Shown: positions 16,388 through 24,876 of the stretch, in pieces | How positions within the stretch are numbered: position 1 is the first letter of the stretch | Layout: each line of letters opens with the position of its first letter | From: an uncultured Draconibacterium sp. | GTDB taxonomy: Bacteria > Bacteroidota > Bacteroidia > Bacteroidales > Prolixibacteraceae | Direction of reading: 5' to 3' | Length of the DNA stretch: 64,000 nt | Assembly (NCBI RefSeq): GCF_913060805.1 | Contig: NZ_CAJXTC010000010.1 | Span: 62,001-126,000 of the forward strand | Notes under the pieces: generated by a model | The model's database searches: none | Seen by the model: only the letters and a program-made list of their open reading frames with translations | What the model was told of the DNA's origin: nothing | Translations under genes and position numbers: made by a program

Positions 16388-16960
16388 TTACTTTCCTTTC
16401 CGTAAACGAAAACGGGTTGGATGAATAGGAAAGACTCCTTCATTTACGAATTTTACATCTTCAAGTGAATAGAAGGCTTTCGGGTTCGTAGTTTTTACGA
16501 TCAGCTCTACCTTCTTAATTTCCGAACGTTTGATGATGCTGTGAATAATACTAACTTTTTCGTTTGCCCCCTGCGCATTATGGTGAGTGATGCCATATCC
16601 CGCAGCTTTCAGATTTTCAATAAGTTTACTTGCATCTTTTTTGGTAATAATCTGAAGTTTAACAATACCAAGTGCCAGTTTTTCTTCAATCAACAGACCA
16701 ATATAATTTCCGGCAGCAAAACCCAATCCATAGGCAATGTAGCAAAGCCAGTTGTCCAGGTTTTCGATGATCTTTGTAATAGCTATTAACCAAATCAACA
16801 CTTCGAAGAATCCGAGGATTGGAGCCCAAAGTTTATGCCCTTTCGATACCATTACAATACGAATGGTTCCAATGGTTACATCCGCGATTCGGGATATAAA
16901 AATTAATCCCGGAAGCAGTAAATAAATGAATAAATTACTGTCGTAAAAACCTGTTTCCAT
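16388..16960 (-). CDS. UPF0316/DUF2179 membrane protein
   Basis: Integral membrane protein of the YebE-like UPF0316 family. Three N-terminal membrane segments cover about residues 10-85 (FIYLLLPGLIFISRIADVTIGTIRIVMVS... FFEVLIWLIAITKII), followed by a cytoplasmic DUF2179 domain with KKDASKLIENLKAAGYGITHHNAQG and KVELIVKTTNPKAFY. The family is widespread and lacks a settled function. Spacing from both neighbours exceeds 200 bp, so it is probably its own transcription unit. Confidence 0.88.
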   Translation of the reverse strand: METGFYDSNLFIYLLLPGLIFISRIADVTIGTIRIVMVSKGHKLWAPILGFFEVLIWLIAITKIIENLDNWLCYIAYGLGFAAGNYIGLLIEEKLALGIVKLQIITKKDASKLIENLKAAGYGITHHNAQGANEKVSIIHSIIKRSEIKKVELIVKTTNPKAFYSLEDVKFVNEGVFPIHPTRFRLRKGK

Positions 16961-17073
16961 AGAAGTAAATGTATGAATTCTTTCTTCATCTCGACGCAGA
17001 AAAACAGCTAAGTCTACTATTCAAAGTTACAGATTTCTCTCTTTGTTCGAAATGACAGTACCCGTACTTTTCC

Positions 17074-17093
17074 TCCCGACGCTTTGGTCGGGA
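17074..17093. terminator. Hairpin in the repeat-rich gap before RF3
   Basis: Perfect 7-bp stem TCCCGAC / GTCGGGA with loop GCTTTG, followed by ATTT. It lies 90 bp beyond the end of prfC on its downstream side, in a region that also carries the TTCGAAATGACAG repeat. It may be a terminator or part of a dispersed repeat. Confidence 0.5.
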
Positions 17094-17182
17094 TTTGGCT
17101 ATGGCCGATTTTCAATTCGATCAGCAAAGCTGTTCTCAACTTTTCCTTTTGCCTTTGTATTTTTTCCTTTTGACTTGTTCGT

Positions 17183-18757
17183 CTAGAACTCCGAAGTAAA
17201 ATGGAACTTAATGTCTTTGAATTCGTCTTGTGCCATTTGCAAAATAAACGATGAATCGGCCATAAAAACATCGCGCCCCAGTTTGTCTTTTGCCATTTTC
17301 TGGTGCTTGCGTTTTTTAAATTCGGTCAGCACTTTTTCATCGTCGCACTCAATCCAGCAGGCTTTGTGCATCGATAGTGGCTCGAAACGACATTTCGCTC
17401 CGTATTCATGTTCCAAACGATACTGTATAACTTCAAACTGCAGTTGACCAACAGTTCCAATAATTTTTCGTCCGTTAAAAGCACTGGTAAAAAGCTGCGC
17501 AACACCTTCATCCATCAACTGGTCAACACCTTTTGCCAGCTGTTTCGATTTCATTGGATCGGCATTTTCTACAAAACGGAACATCTCTGGCGAGAAGCTC
17601 GGCAGTCCTTTGAAATGGATATCTTCACCATCTGTAACGGTGTCGCCAATGATGTAGTTTCCGGTATCGGGCACACCAATAATATCTCCAGGGAAAGCCT
17701 CTTCAACAATTTCTTTTTGCGAAGCCATAAAAGCGGTCGGGCTAGAAATTCGGAACGATTTTCCCAGTCGAACATTCTTATACATTTTATTTCGTTCGAA
17801 TTTACCGGAGCAGATCTTTACGAAAGCAATTCTGCTTCGGTGGTTTGGATCAATGTTGGCATGAATTTTAAAAACAAAACCGGTAAACCCTTTTTCTTCG
17901 GGTTTTACAACACGTTCTTCGGTAGAACTTGGTTGCGGGATAGGAGAAATTTTAACGAATGAATCGAGCAGTTCCTGTACACCAAAGTTATACAGCGCAC
18001 TACCAAAAAATACCGGTGCCAGTTCTCCCGACAGGTAGTCTTCGTTATTAAATTCCGGGTAAATTCCTTCAACCAGTTCCAGTTCTTCGCGCAATACATC
18101 GGCATCTTCGCCAATATGGTCTTCCAATGTAGGATCCGAAACATCTTCAAACTTGATACGCTCTTCAATTTCCTGAATGTCGGGCGTGAAAAGTTTCAGG
18201 CTGCGGTTAAAAATATTGTAAACACCTTTAAAATCTGGGCCATTGTTAATTGGCCAACTTAGCGGGCGAACTTTAATTTTCAGCTGATCCTCGATTTCAT
18301 CCATCAAGGTAAACGGATCTCCTGCAGGGCGGTCCATTTTATTTACAAAAACGATAACCGGCGTTTTGCGCATCCGGCAAACGTTCATTAGTTTTTCGGT
18401 TTGCGGCTCAACCCCTTTTGCGGCGTCAATAACAATAATAACACTGTCAACCGCGGTAAGTGTACGGAAAGTATCTTCCTGGAAATCCTGGTGACCCGGG
18501 GTATCCAGAATGTTAACTTTGTAGCCGTTGTACTCGAAACCCATTACCGAAGTAGCCACCGAAATACCACGCTGGCGCTCGATTTCCATAAAATCGGAAG
18601 TGGCACCTTTTTTAATTTTGTTGCTTTTTACAGCACCTGCCACACGAATTGCTCCACCAAAAAGAAGCAGTTTCTCGGTTAGGGTGGTTTTTCCGGCATC
18701 CGGGTGACTCACAATTCCAAAAGTGCGACGACGTTGTATCTCTTCTAAAAAACTCAT
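17183..18757 (-). CDS. prfC: Peptide chain release factor 3
   Basis: Translational GTPase that recycles RF1/RF2 from the ribosome after peptide release. It begins [31 protein letters not shown] with an intact G1 loop, then [10 protein letters not shown] (G2), DTPGHQDF (G3), [10 protein letters not shown] (G4), and the RF3-typical C-terminal domain [17 protein letters not shown]. At 524 residues the length is normal. Upstream of the start the strand is free for about 110 bp, facing the GNAT gene. The call is secure. Confidence 0.96.
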   Translation of the reverse strand: MSFLEEIQRRRTFGIVSHPDAGKTTLTEKLLLFGGAIRVAGAVKSNKIKKGATSDFMEIERQRGISVATSVMGFEYNGYKVNILDTPGHQDFQEDTFRTLTAVDSVIIVIDAAKGVEPQTEKLMNVCRMRKTPVIVFVNKMDRPAGDPFTLMDEIEDQLKIKVRPLSWPINNGPDFKGVYNIFNRSLKLFTPDIQEIEERIKFEDVSDPTLEDHIGEDADVLREELELVEGIYPEFNNEDYLSGELAPVFFGSALYNFGVQELLDSFVKISPIPQPSSTEERVVKPEEKGFTGFVFKIHANIDPNHRSRIAFVKICSGKFERNKMYKNVRLGKSFRISSPTAFMASQKEIVEEAFPGDIIGVPDTGNYIIGDTVTDGEDIHFKGLPSFSPEMFRFVENADPMKSKQLAKGVDQLMDEGVAQLFTSAFNGRKIIGTVGQLQFEVIQYRLEHEYGAKCRFEPLSMHKACWIECDDEKVLTEFKKRKHQKMAKDKLGRDVFMADSSFILQMAQDEFKDIKFHFTSEF

Positions 18758-18872
18758 TTGCTATCGTATATGTAATGCGGCCGCAAAAATAGAAAAGATA
18801 TTTTAATTCAATCTCATAAAACAGAAAGAGCTGTTTGGTGTTAAATCTAAAAACGGAAACAGAGACAACCAC

Positions 18873-19409
18873 ATGATATTTATTAATGTAGACGAACGGA
18901 AATTTGAAGCCTACAAAAACGAACTGGTGAAATTGTACATCGACTCATTTTCGGCGGGTAAAAGCTTTCAATACCATTCTGAAGAAGAAACCGAAGTCTA
19001 CCTTCGATCAATTTTTGCTGTAGGCTACGGAATTCTTGCCATGAAGGAAAATGAAATTATTGGTGCGATATTGCTAACACCCTTAAGTTTTGATGAATTG
19101 CTGCCGGAAGAAATTGCCAAGAATTTTGATATGAATCGCTCGGTTTATGTGGCCGAAATGATGGTGGAAAAATCAAAACAAGGACAGGGGATTGGTAAAA
19201 AGTTACTGACATGGTTCCTGAAAGAGGTAGACAGAAATAAGTATAATCAAGCTTTTATTCGCGTTTGGGTAGAGAACGAAGCTGCTCTTGGTTTGTATAA
19301 AAAAATGGGATTCGAGGTTTGTGCCACCATGGTTCAGCCCAAGTTACTGGCCGATAAAAGTGAAACTTTTGATTTTGAAAAGATCTATCTGCATCAGAAA
19401 CTTAGCTGA
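18873..19409 (+). CDS. GNAT-family N-acetyltransferase
   Basis: Acetyl-CoA-dependent acetyltransferase. The coenzyme-A pyrophosphate loop is KSKQGQGIGKKLL (Q/R-x-x-G-x-G/A), preceded by the strand VYVAEMMVE and followed by IRVWVENEAALGLYKKMGFEV, the classical motifs A and B. Protein or small-molecule substrate cannot be read from the sequence. It is divergent from prfC and lies 112 bp upstream of ovoA in the same direction; no terminator separates them, so shared transcription is possible. Confidence 0.9.
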   Translation: MIFINVDERKFEAYKNELVKLYIDSFSAGKSFQYHSEEETEVYLRSIFAVGYGILAMKENEIIGAILLTPLSFDELLPEEIAKNFDMNRSVYVAEMMVEKSKQGQGIGKKLLTWFLKEVDRNKYNQAFIRVWVENEAALGLYKKMGFEVCATMVQPKLLADKSETFDFEKIYLHQKLS

Positions 19410-19521
19410 TTTTCCTGTACAATAATTATCAATAACTTAAACAATTTCAATCGTTGATTTGCTATATGCTGATTATATTCGTTAATATTTTGAAACCCGA
19501 TTTTCAAGGATAGAGTAGATT

Positions 19522-21621
19522 ATGAACAATTTGATAACCCATACAACCGATTTGATTAACGGAAACGCTGAACAAAAAAAGGCAGAAATCCGCGATTATT
19601 TCCTAAAAACATATGCTCTGGATGAAAAACTTTACGAGCACTTAAAAAACGATAGAGCTTTTTATCAGCGGGCCGATCCGCTGCGGCATCCGCTAATTTT
19701 TTATTACGGACACACAGCCGTGTTTTATATCAATAAACTGGTGCTGGCTAAGATTATCGATCATCGTATAAATTCCCATTTCGAATCCATTTTTGCAATT
19801 GGAGTTGACGAAATGAGCTGGGACGATCTGAATGAATCGAATTATGATTGGCCTACCGTAAAAGAGGTGTTTAAATACCGCCAGAAAGTTAAAGAAGTGG
19901 TGCTGGATGTAATCGACTCAACTCCGCTGACTTTGCCCATTAATTGGGAGAATCCGTTTTGGATAATTATGATGGGGATTGAGCACGAGCGCATTCATAT
20001 TGAAACTTCGTCGGTGCTGATAAGGCAATTACCGCTGGAATTTATAAAGCCGAATATTTTCGACGTGCCATGCAAAGAATCGGGCGATGCACCTGAGAAC
20101 CGCATGTTAAACGTTAAGGGTGGAGAAGTGCTTATCGGCAAACCATACGATCACCGTTTTTACGGATGGGATGTTGAATATGGCGAGCATCAGGTTGAGG
20201 TTGATGATTTTAAAGCATCGGAATTCCTTGTTTCCAATGGTGAGTTTCTGGAATTTGTCAAGGATGCTGGGTACAAAACAAAAGAATACTGGACAGAAGA
20301 AGGTTGGAATTGGTGTCAATATCAGAAGGCTGAATTTCCACTGTTTTGGAGAAAACACGAGGAGAATTATTTGCTGCGACTTTTTGATCAGGAAATTGAA
20401 ATGCCATGGAACTGGCCGGTAGAACTGAATTACCTCGAGGCAAAAGCGTTTGCCAACTGGAAAACAAAACAAACCGGTAAAACTTATCGTTTGCCAACAG
20501 AAGCAGAGTGGTATCGATTGGCGGAACAGAACGGCATAAACGATGATAATTTTGAATCGGTAGAGGCAAATATTGGTTTGGAAAAGTTCGTGTCACCCTG
20601 CCTGGTAAATCAATTTAAACAAGGAGAATTTTACGATATTATCGGTAATGTGTGGCAATGGACGGAAACACCGGTTACCGGTTATCCCGGATTTAAAGTG
20701 CACCCCTTGTACGACGATTTTGCAACACCAACTTTCGACGGCAAACACAACTTGATAAAAGGCGGTTCGTGGATTTCAACGGGTAACGAAGCGACCTGGC
20801 ATGCGCGTTATGCTTTCCGCAGGCATTTTTATCAGCACGCAGGTTTTCGTTTGGTGGAATCTGAAAAACCACTGATTATTCGCAACGACTCGTATGAAAC
20901 TGATTCGGAAGTGGCCCAGTCGTGTGAGTTTAATTATGGAGAGCCGGTTTTGGGATTCGACAATTTTCCGAAAAGTATAGCCGAAATTTGCAAAGAATAT
21001 GTAGGCGACCAAAATTCTCTGAAACTTCTGGATTTGAATTGCGATACCGGACGAACAGTTTTTGAACTGTCTGATTCCTTTAAGCAGATTACGGGTCTTG
21101 ATTTTTCGGCACGTTTTATCCGAATGGCGATCCAGTTGCAGAAGCAGGGTTTTATTCGTTACATAACCAAAGACGAAGGCGAGTTGGTGCATTACAATGA
21201 CGTGCAGTTGTCGGAACTTGGACTGAATCCAAAAGATAACCTGCAGTTTATGCAGGCCGATGCCAATAATCTGAAACCAATTTACAGGGATTACGATGTT
21301 GTTCTGGCCATTAATTTATTGGAAGAGTTGTATAACCCGAAACAGTTTTTGGCGACGATTCATGAGCGATTAAATGCTGATGGAGTTCTCATTCTTGGTT
21401 CAACTTACGATTGGGAAAAGAACAATATAAAACGAGAAAACTGGCCGGGTGCATTTAAAGAAGATGGAGAGCCGGTAACTTCTTTTGAAGGAATAAAGGC
21501 TTTGTTGCAGGAACAATTTGAATTGGTGAAAGAGCCAATTAATCTGACTGCAGCAAAAACTGTCTCATCCCGAAATATTGAGGTTTCGGTGGTTGAAATC
21601 TCTGTTTGGAAAAAGCGCTAA
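19522..21621 (+). CDS. ovoA: 5-histidylcysteine sulfoxide synthase/mercaptohistidine methyltransferase (OvoA)
   Basis: Bifunctional enzyme of ovothiol A biosynthesis. The N-terminal DinB-like/FGE-sulfatase iron enzyme couples histidine and cysteine with O2 to a sulfoxide; the C-terminal domain is a SAM methyltransferase that N-methylates mercaptohistidine. The iron site HX3HXE is visible as H155-E-R-I-H159-I-E161 in GIEHERIHIETSS. FGE-like motifs follow (GEVLIGKPYDHRFYGWDVEYGEH, PTEAEWYRLAE, GNVWQW, AFRRHFYQHAGFRLV). The methyltransferase begins near residue 490 with LDLNCDTGRTVFELS and GLDFSARFIRMA. The 699-residue length fits full OvoA. A PLP lyase for the next step is not in the window. 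A strong terminator follows. Confidence 0.93.
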   Translation: MNNLITHTTDLINGNAEQKKAEIRDYFLKTYALDEKLYEHLKNDRAFYQRADPLRHPLIFYYGHTAVFYINKLVLAKIIDHRINSHFESIFAIGVDEMSWDDLNESNYDWPTVKEVFKYRQKVKEVVLDVIDSTPLTLPINWENPFWIIMMGIEHERIHIETSSVLIRQLPLEFIKPNIFDVPCKESGDAPENRMLNVKGGEVLIGKPYDHRFYGWDVEYGEHQVEVDDFKASEFLVSNGEFLEFVKDAGYKTKEYWTEEGWNWCQYQKAEFPLFWRKHEENYLLRLFDQEIEMPWNWPVELNYLEAKAFANWKTKQTGKTYRLPTEAEWYRLAEQNGINDDNFESVEANIGLEKFVSPCLVNQFKQGEFYDIIGNVWQWTETPVTGYPGFKVHPLYDDFATPTFDGKHNLIKGGSWISTGNEATWHARYAFRRHFYQHAGFRLVESEKPLIIRNDSYETDSEVAQSCEFNYGEPVLGFDNFPKSIAEICKEYVGDQNSLKLLDLNCDTGRTVFELSDSFKQITGLDFSARFIRMAIQLQKQGFIRYITKDEGELVHYNDVQLSELGLNPKDNLQFMQADANNLKPIYRDYDVVLAINLLEELYNPKQFLATIHERLNADGVLILGSTYDWEKNNIKRENWPGAFKEDGEPVTSFEGIKALLQEQFELVKEPINLTAAKTVSSRNIEVSVVEISVWKKR

Positions 21622-21641
21622 AGGGCCGGAACCAGAAAGAA

Positions 21642-21688
21642 AGAAGCCCGGAGTTTGAATTGTTCTTCAATCTCCGGGCTTCTCTTTT
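21642..21688 (+). terminator. Strong terminator after ovoA
   Basis: Perfect 12-bp stem AGAAGCCCGGAG / CTCCGGGCTTCT, extended by TTTGA/TTCAA, followed by CTTTT. It also suits the convergent C26 gene on the minus strand. Confidence 0.9.
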
Positions 21689-21714
21689 ATCATTTCTTGC
21701 TCGAAAGCATCAAT

Positions 21715-22839
21715 CTAATTCTGATTATATTTCGGCTTTTTCACATCTTTAAACGATTCGGAAATGTGTTTCCAGTAATCCTTATGAAATTTCACATCTG
21801 ATTTTCCAAGGATATCATGATACGTTTTTGGCTCATCATCCGGATGAAATATTTTCAGGTCCATATCTTCATACAACGCTGAAACTTCAGGATGAAACTG
21901 TACCGCAAAAACATGAGGATAAGTACTGTGTGCAACGCCTTCAATAATTTTTCCGTCGGGCGATAAACAGGTTACTTCCATTCCTTTTCCCAGCTTTTCA
22001 ATGGCCTGGTGGTGGCTGCTGTAAATACGTGGCGTTGCTTTTTTCGACACTTTTATGGTCTCTCCAAAAAACGGATTATCAGTAAATTGTATCGTATGCA
22101 GGTTGATGCCCATAAAAAGCGAATCCTCCTCGATTAACTGCCAGTAATTGCGGTGCATATTAGCGCGGCCAATGGCAACGGTTTCTTCGGGTGTTTCGGC
22201 GTTGTAAATTTCAGCCGGAATATCCTGTATTAAAGTTCCGCCGGTTCCCACATTCATGGTTTGCATGCCCAGGCAAAAACCGGTCACCACATAATCGGGG
22301 CGCTCGGCAAGGAAGGGCTTAAACGATTCGTCCTGGTAGCCTCCCAACAGGTGAAACATAAAAGTGGCTTCGTAATAATGACGGGCAGGAGTGTACACTC
22401 CCGATTTTGTATTCTCCTCGCCATAAATGGCAGGTGGAATATCGGCGCCTCCAAAAAATATAATCCCGATTGAGTTATCGAAAACCTTTTTCAGTTGAGC
22501 GGTAACATCGTTTTCCTGGTATAAATTTGTTTCGTTAAGGTCGCCGGTAATTTCGTGCAGAAAAAAGTTATCGAGCCCATTTTCGTTGATGTAATCCTGC
22601 GTTTTTGGGTAATCGCTTTTCTGTTTTTCGTAATAAACACCAACAAATTTTACCTTGTTTTTATTCACCTTCAGAATGTCGTTATCGGTAAGGTATTGAA
22701 TGGTTTTTATACGATGAACCGTGGGATCGCAAAGAATAATGTACTTTTTGCGGGTGTTAAAATCAGTATCGAAAAAATGTTGTGCGAACGCGTTACTAAC
22801 CAACAGAAACGCAAACAGAAGTAAAAGCAGCTTTTTCAT
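21715..22839 (-). CDS. Secreted class I glutamine-amidotransferase-like protein (C26)
   Basis: Peptidase C26/gamma-glutamyl hydrolase-like protein with a signal peptide (MKKLLLLLFAFLLVSNAFAQ) when started at 22839; an ATG 15 codons upstream gives a basic extension ahead of the signal and is less likely. The nucleophile elbow VVTGFCLGMQTMN and the His/Glu end YPHVFAVQFHPEVSALYED complete a Cys-His-Glu triad. Export is unusual for the family, where cytoplasmic PuuD-type enzymes dominate. A gamma-glutamyl peptide or conjugate hydrolase is the natural guess. It is convergent with ovoA; a link to ovothiol or glutathione-like thiols is speculative. Confidence 0.85.
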   Translation of the reverse strand: MKKLLLLLFAFLLVSNAFAQHFFDTDFNTRKKYIILCDPTVHRIKTIQYLTDNDILKVNKNKVKFVGVYYEKQKSDYPKTQDYINENGLDNFFLHEITGDLNETNLYQENDVTAQLKKVFDNSIGIIFFGGADIPPAIYGEENTKSGVYTPARHYYEATFMFHLLGGYQDESFKPFLAERPDYVVTGFCLGMQTMNVGTGGTLIQDIPAEIYNAETPEETVAIGRANMHRNYWQLIEEDSLFMGINLHTIQFTDNPFFGETIKVSKKATPRIYSSHHQAIEKLGKGMEVTCLSPDGKIIEGVAHSTYPHVFAVQFHPEVSALYEDMDLKIFHPDDEPKTYHDILGKSDVKFHKDYWKHISESFKDVKKPKYNQN

Positions 22840-22971
22840 TTTAAATAAATTAATTTTTTTTTTGACCAGAGTTTTCATCACCAAAATTAAAAGATTAGTG
22901 CTTCCAACAATGCATTGATCGTGCTATTTAAATAAAACATAATTTAGGCAGTACACATCCTATAAACTTTG

Positions 22972-22979
22972 TACATTTG
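22972..22979 (+). promoter_or_regulatory. -7 box for the prohibitin gene
   Basis: TACATTTG matches TAnnTTTG and lies 27 bp before the ATG at 23007. This supports that ATG over an in-frame TTG at 22977, which overlaps the box. Confidence 0.6.
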
Positions 22980-23006
22980 TCTAATCATATAAAAAGAAAA
23001 AAGGTT

Positions 23007-23825
23007 ATGAAATTCAATTTTAAATCATCTTACCTGGTATTGGGTGCAGTTATATTAATTGTTTTGCTGCTTTTTGGTGGCCGCATGTTTAAAATATTAA
23101 AGCCTGGTGAAAAGGCGGTAATTTTTAAGCCCTATACCACCGGTTTGGATAAGGATAATATTTTTGGTGAAGGATTCCATATAATCGCTCCATGGAACGA
23201 ACTGGAAATTTACAATGTGCGCGAACAACAGCGCGATGAAACAATGGATGTGCTGGATAAAAACGGTCTTTCAGTAAATGTTGATGTAACGGTTCGTTTT
23301 AATCCTGAATATCAGAAGATTGGATTTTTGCACGAACAATTTGGGGTTAACTTTATAAATGTGTTGGTTATCCCTGAGGTTCGATCTTCAGTACGACAAG
23401 TTGCAGGGCGTTACACAGCCGAAGAAATTTACTCAACAAAAAGGGCAGAAGTAGAGCAGACTATAATTACAGAAACACGAAAAGTGTTAAGTGAAAATTT
23501 TATCGATATGCGTGCCTTGTTAATCCGTTCGATTAATTTACCGGCTCAGATTAAAGGCGCTATTGAAAATAAGTTGCAGCAGGAACAGGAAGCGTTGGCT
23601 TATGAATTCCGTTTGAAACGTGAAGAATCGGAAGCTGAACGACGCAGAATTGAGGCAGAAGGTATTGCCAACTATAACCGCATTATCAACGCGAGTTTAA
23701 CAGATAAAATCTTAACTCAGCGTGGTATTGAGGCAACAACATCGTTGGCCGAGTCGCCTAATTCGAAAGTTGTTGTTATTGGTAGCGGCAAAGACGGGCT
23801 GCCTATTATTTTAGGAAATAATTAG
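23007..23825 (+). CDS. Prohibitin/SPFH-family membrane protein
   Basis: SPFH-domain protein anchored by one N-terminal membrane segment (YLVLGAVILIVLLLFGGRMF). The prohibitin core is clear: PGEKAVIFKPYTTGLDK, GFHIIAPWNELEIYNVREQQ, DVTVRFNPE, and ARG-like RAEVEQTIITETRKVLSENFIDMRALLIRSINLP, followed by a charged coiled coil (QEALAYEFRLKREESEAERRRIEAEG). Such proteins form large ring or cage assemblies that control membrane proteases such as FtsH. No protease gene is adjacent. The ATG at 23007 follows a TACATTTG box. Single-gene unit with its own terminator. Confidence 0.92.
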   Translation: MKFNFKSSYLVLGAVILIVLLLFGGRMFKILKPGEKAVIFKPYTTGLDKDNIFGEGFHIIAPWNELEIYNVREQQRDETMDVLDKNGLSVNVDVTVRFNPEYQKIGFLHEQFGVNFINVLVIPEVRSSVRQVAGRYTAEEIYSTKRAEVEQTIITETRKVLSENFIDMRALLIRSINLPAQIKGAIENKLQQEQEALAYEFRLKREESEAERRRIEAEGIANYNRIINASLTDKILTQRGIEATTSLAESPNSKVVVIGSGKDGLPIILGNN

Positions 23826-23848
23826 AAGCTTTAAAATAATTGAAAAAG

Positions 23849-23875
23849 CGAGCTGGTAATTACCGGCTCGTTTTG
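23849..23875 (+). terminator. Terminator after the prohibitin gene
   Basis: CGAGCTGGTAA / TTACCGGCTCG is an 11-bp inverted repeat with one G-U pair, followed by TTTTGG. It begins 23 bp after the stop codon. Confidence 0.75.
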
Positions 23876-23933
23876 GTTAAGGAAATTTTATCGAAGCTAA
23901 CTTGTTAACCCCTATCGTAACTTCGTTCCGATT

Positions 23934-23956
23934 GTCTCCGTCAGCCGACGGAGGAC
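23934..23956. repeat. GC-rich hairpin within a dispersed-type intergenic repeat
   Basis: Stem CTCCGTC / GACGGAG with loop AGCC, extended by GTC/GAC around a bulge. It is part of a GC-rich block (about 23920-23990) unlike the AT-rich surroundings. An open frame runs from the block into the thioesterase, but the block is not coding-like. Confidence 0.55.
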
Positions 23957-24009
23957 AGGAGCGCCGAAGAAGCGACAGGGGGGAGGTTACAAAGGTTGAT
24001 TTATTAAGC

Positions 24010-24492
24010 ATGAAAAAAATCAAAAATCCCTGGAAAGATCCAAAGAACATTGGCGAATACAATTGTTTTGCCTGTTCGCCATACAACAGTGCGGGCCTGC
24101 AGCTCGAGTTCTGGGAAGATGGTGACGAGATTATCACAAAATGGAAACCCGAGCGTAGTTATGAAGGCTGGATTGGCGTTTTACACGGCGGAATTCAAGC
24201 CACTCTACTCGACGAGATCGGCGGCTGGGTCGTAATGTTAAAACTAAAAACTGCCGGTGTTACCACCGATATGCAGGTGAGTTATTTAAAGGCCGTAAAA
24301 GTTTCAAAAGGCGAAGTAACCATAAAAGGCAAGCTGATAGCGCACGAGGGACGGACTGCAAAAATAAGTGCATCGCTGTACGACGGAGCCGGCGAAGAAT
24401 GCGCAAAAGCAGAGGTTTCGTACTTTGTTTTTCCTGAGAAAATAGCCAAAGCACGGTACCAATACCCCGGTTTTGAGGCATTTTACGATTAG
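24010..24492 (+). CDS. PaaI-family hotdog thioesterase
   Basis: Acyl-CoA thioesterase of the hotdog fold, 160 residues, cytoplasmic. I chose the ATG at 24010 (MKKIKNPWKDPKNIGEYNCFAC); longer in-frame starts run through a repeat-like GC-rich hairpin. The family signature is GWIGVLHGGIQATLLDEIGG, with the catalytic acid in the LLDE helix, and TTDMQVSYLKAVKVSKGEV forms the next strand. A CFACSPYNSAGL motif near the N-terminus is shared with PaaI-like proteins of this subgroup. Substrate is unknown. Confidence 0.88.
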   Translation: MKKIKNPWKDPKNIGEYNCFACSPYNSAGLQLEFWEDGDEIITKWKPERSYEGWIGVLHGGIQATLLDEIGGWVVMLKLKTAGVTTDMQVSYLKAVKVSKGEVTIKGKLIAHEGRTAKISASLYDGAGEECAKAEVSYFVFPEKIAKARYQYPGFEAFYD

Positions 24493-24544
24493 CCGATCTG
24501 CAGCCTCTGCTTGCAGACGTAATTAATTGATATGGTGATCTGAG

Positions 24545-24727
24545 TTATTCTTCTTCGTCGTCGAATTCGGAAGTATAATCAGGCATATCATCATCTTCAT
24601 CGAACTCGTCGTAAATAGAAAATTTTTGTTTAGAACTTTTGTCACGCGATCCGGCGTGTTTGTTTTGTTTTCGGTCAAATTTGTCTAATTCGGGGTAACG
24701 ATTTTTGTTTACTTTCTTTTTCATCAC
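24545..24727 (-). CDS. Small charged protein, function unknown
   Basis: 60-residue protein with a basic N-terminal half (MMKKKVNKNRYPELDKFDRKQ) and a very acidic C-terminal half (YDEFDEDDDMPDYTSEFDDEEE). No fold or function is recognised. The charge layout suggests a disordered nucleic-acid- or protein-binding tail. It lies between the thioesterase and the PorE-like gene, in its own transcription direction. Coding status rests on clean composition and absence of an overlapping gene, so it is moderately supported. Confidence 0.5.
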   Translation of the reverse strand: MMKKKVNKNRYPELDKFDRKQNKHAGSRDKSSKQKFSIYDEFDEDDDMPDYTSEFDDEEE

Positions 24728-24876
24728 GTGGGTAAACCAATGTAATTAAAAATTAAATAGTTAGATTAAATAAATTTCCGCAGGCAAAATAGAAAAAAAA
24801 TAAATAAAACAAATCTGTCGTTTATTATTTTTATAAAATTGTAAAGTTATACGGAAGTGTTTGTAATATGTTATTC

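Noticed and set aside
17017-17271. 84-codon minus-strand frame at the end of prfC
   Set aside because: It overlaps the RF3 gene and a repeat region; translation is basic low-complexity sequence without similarity that I recognise.
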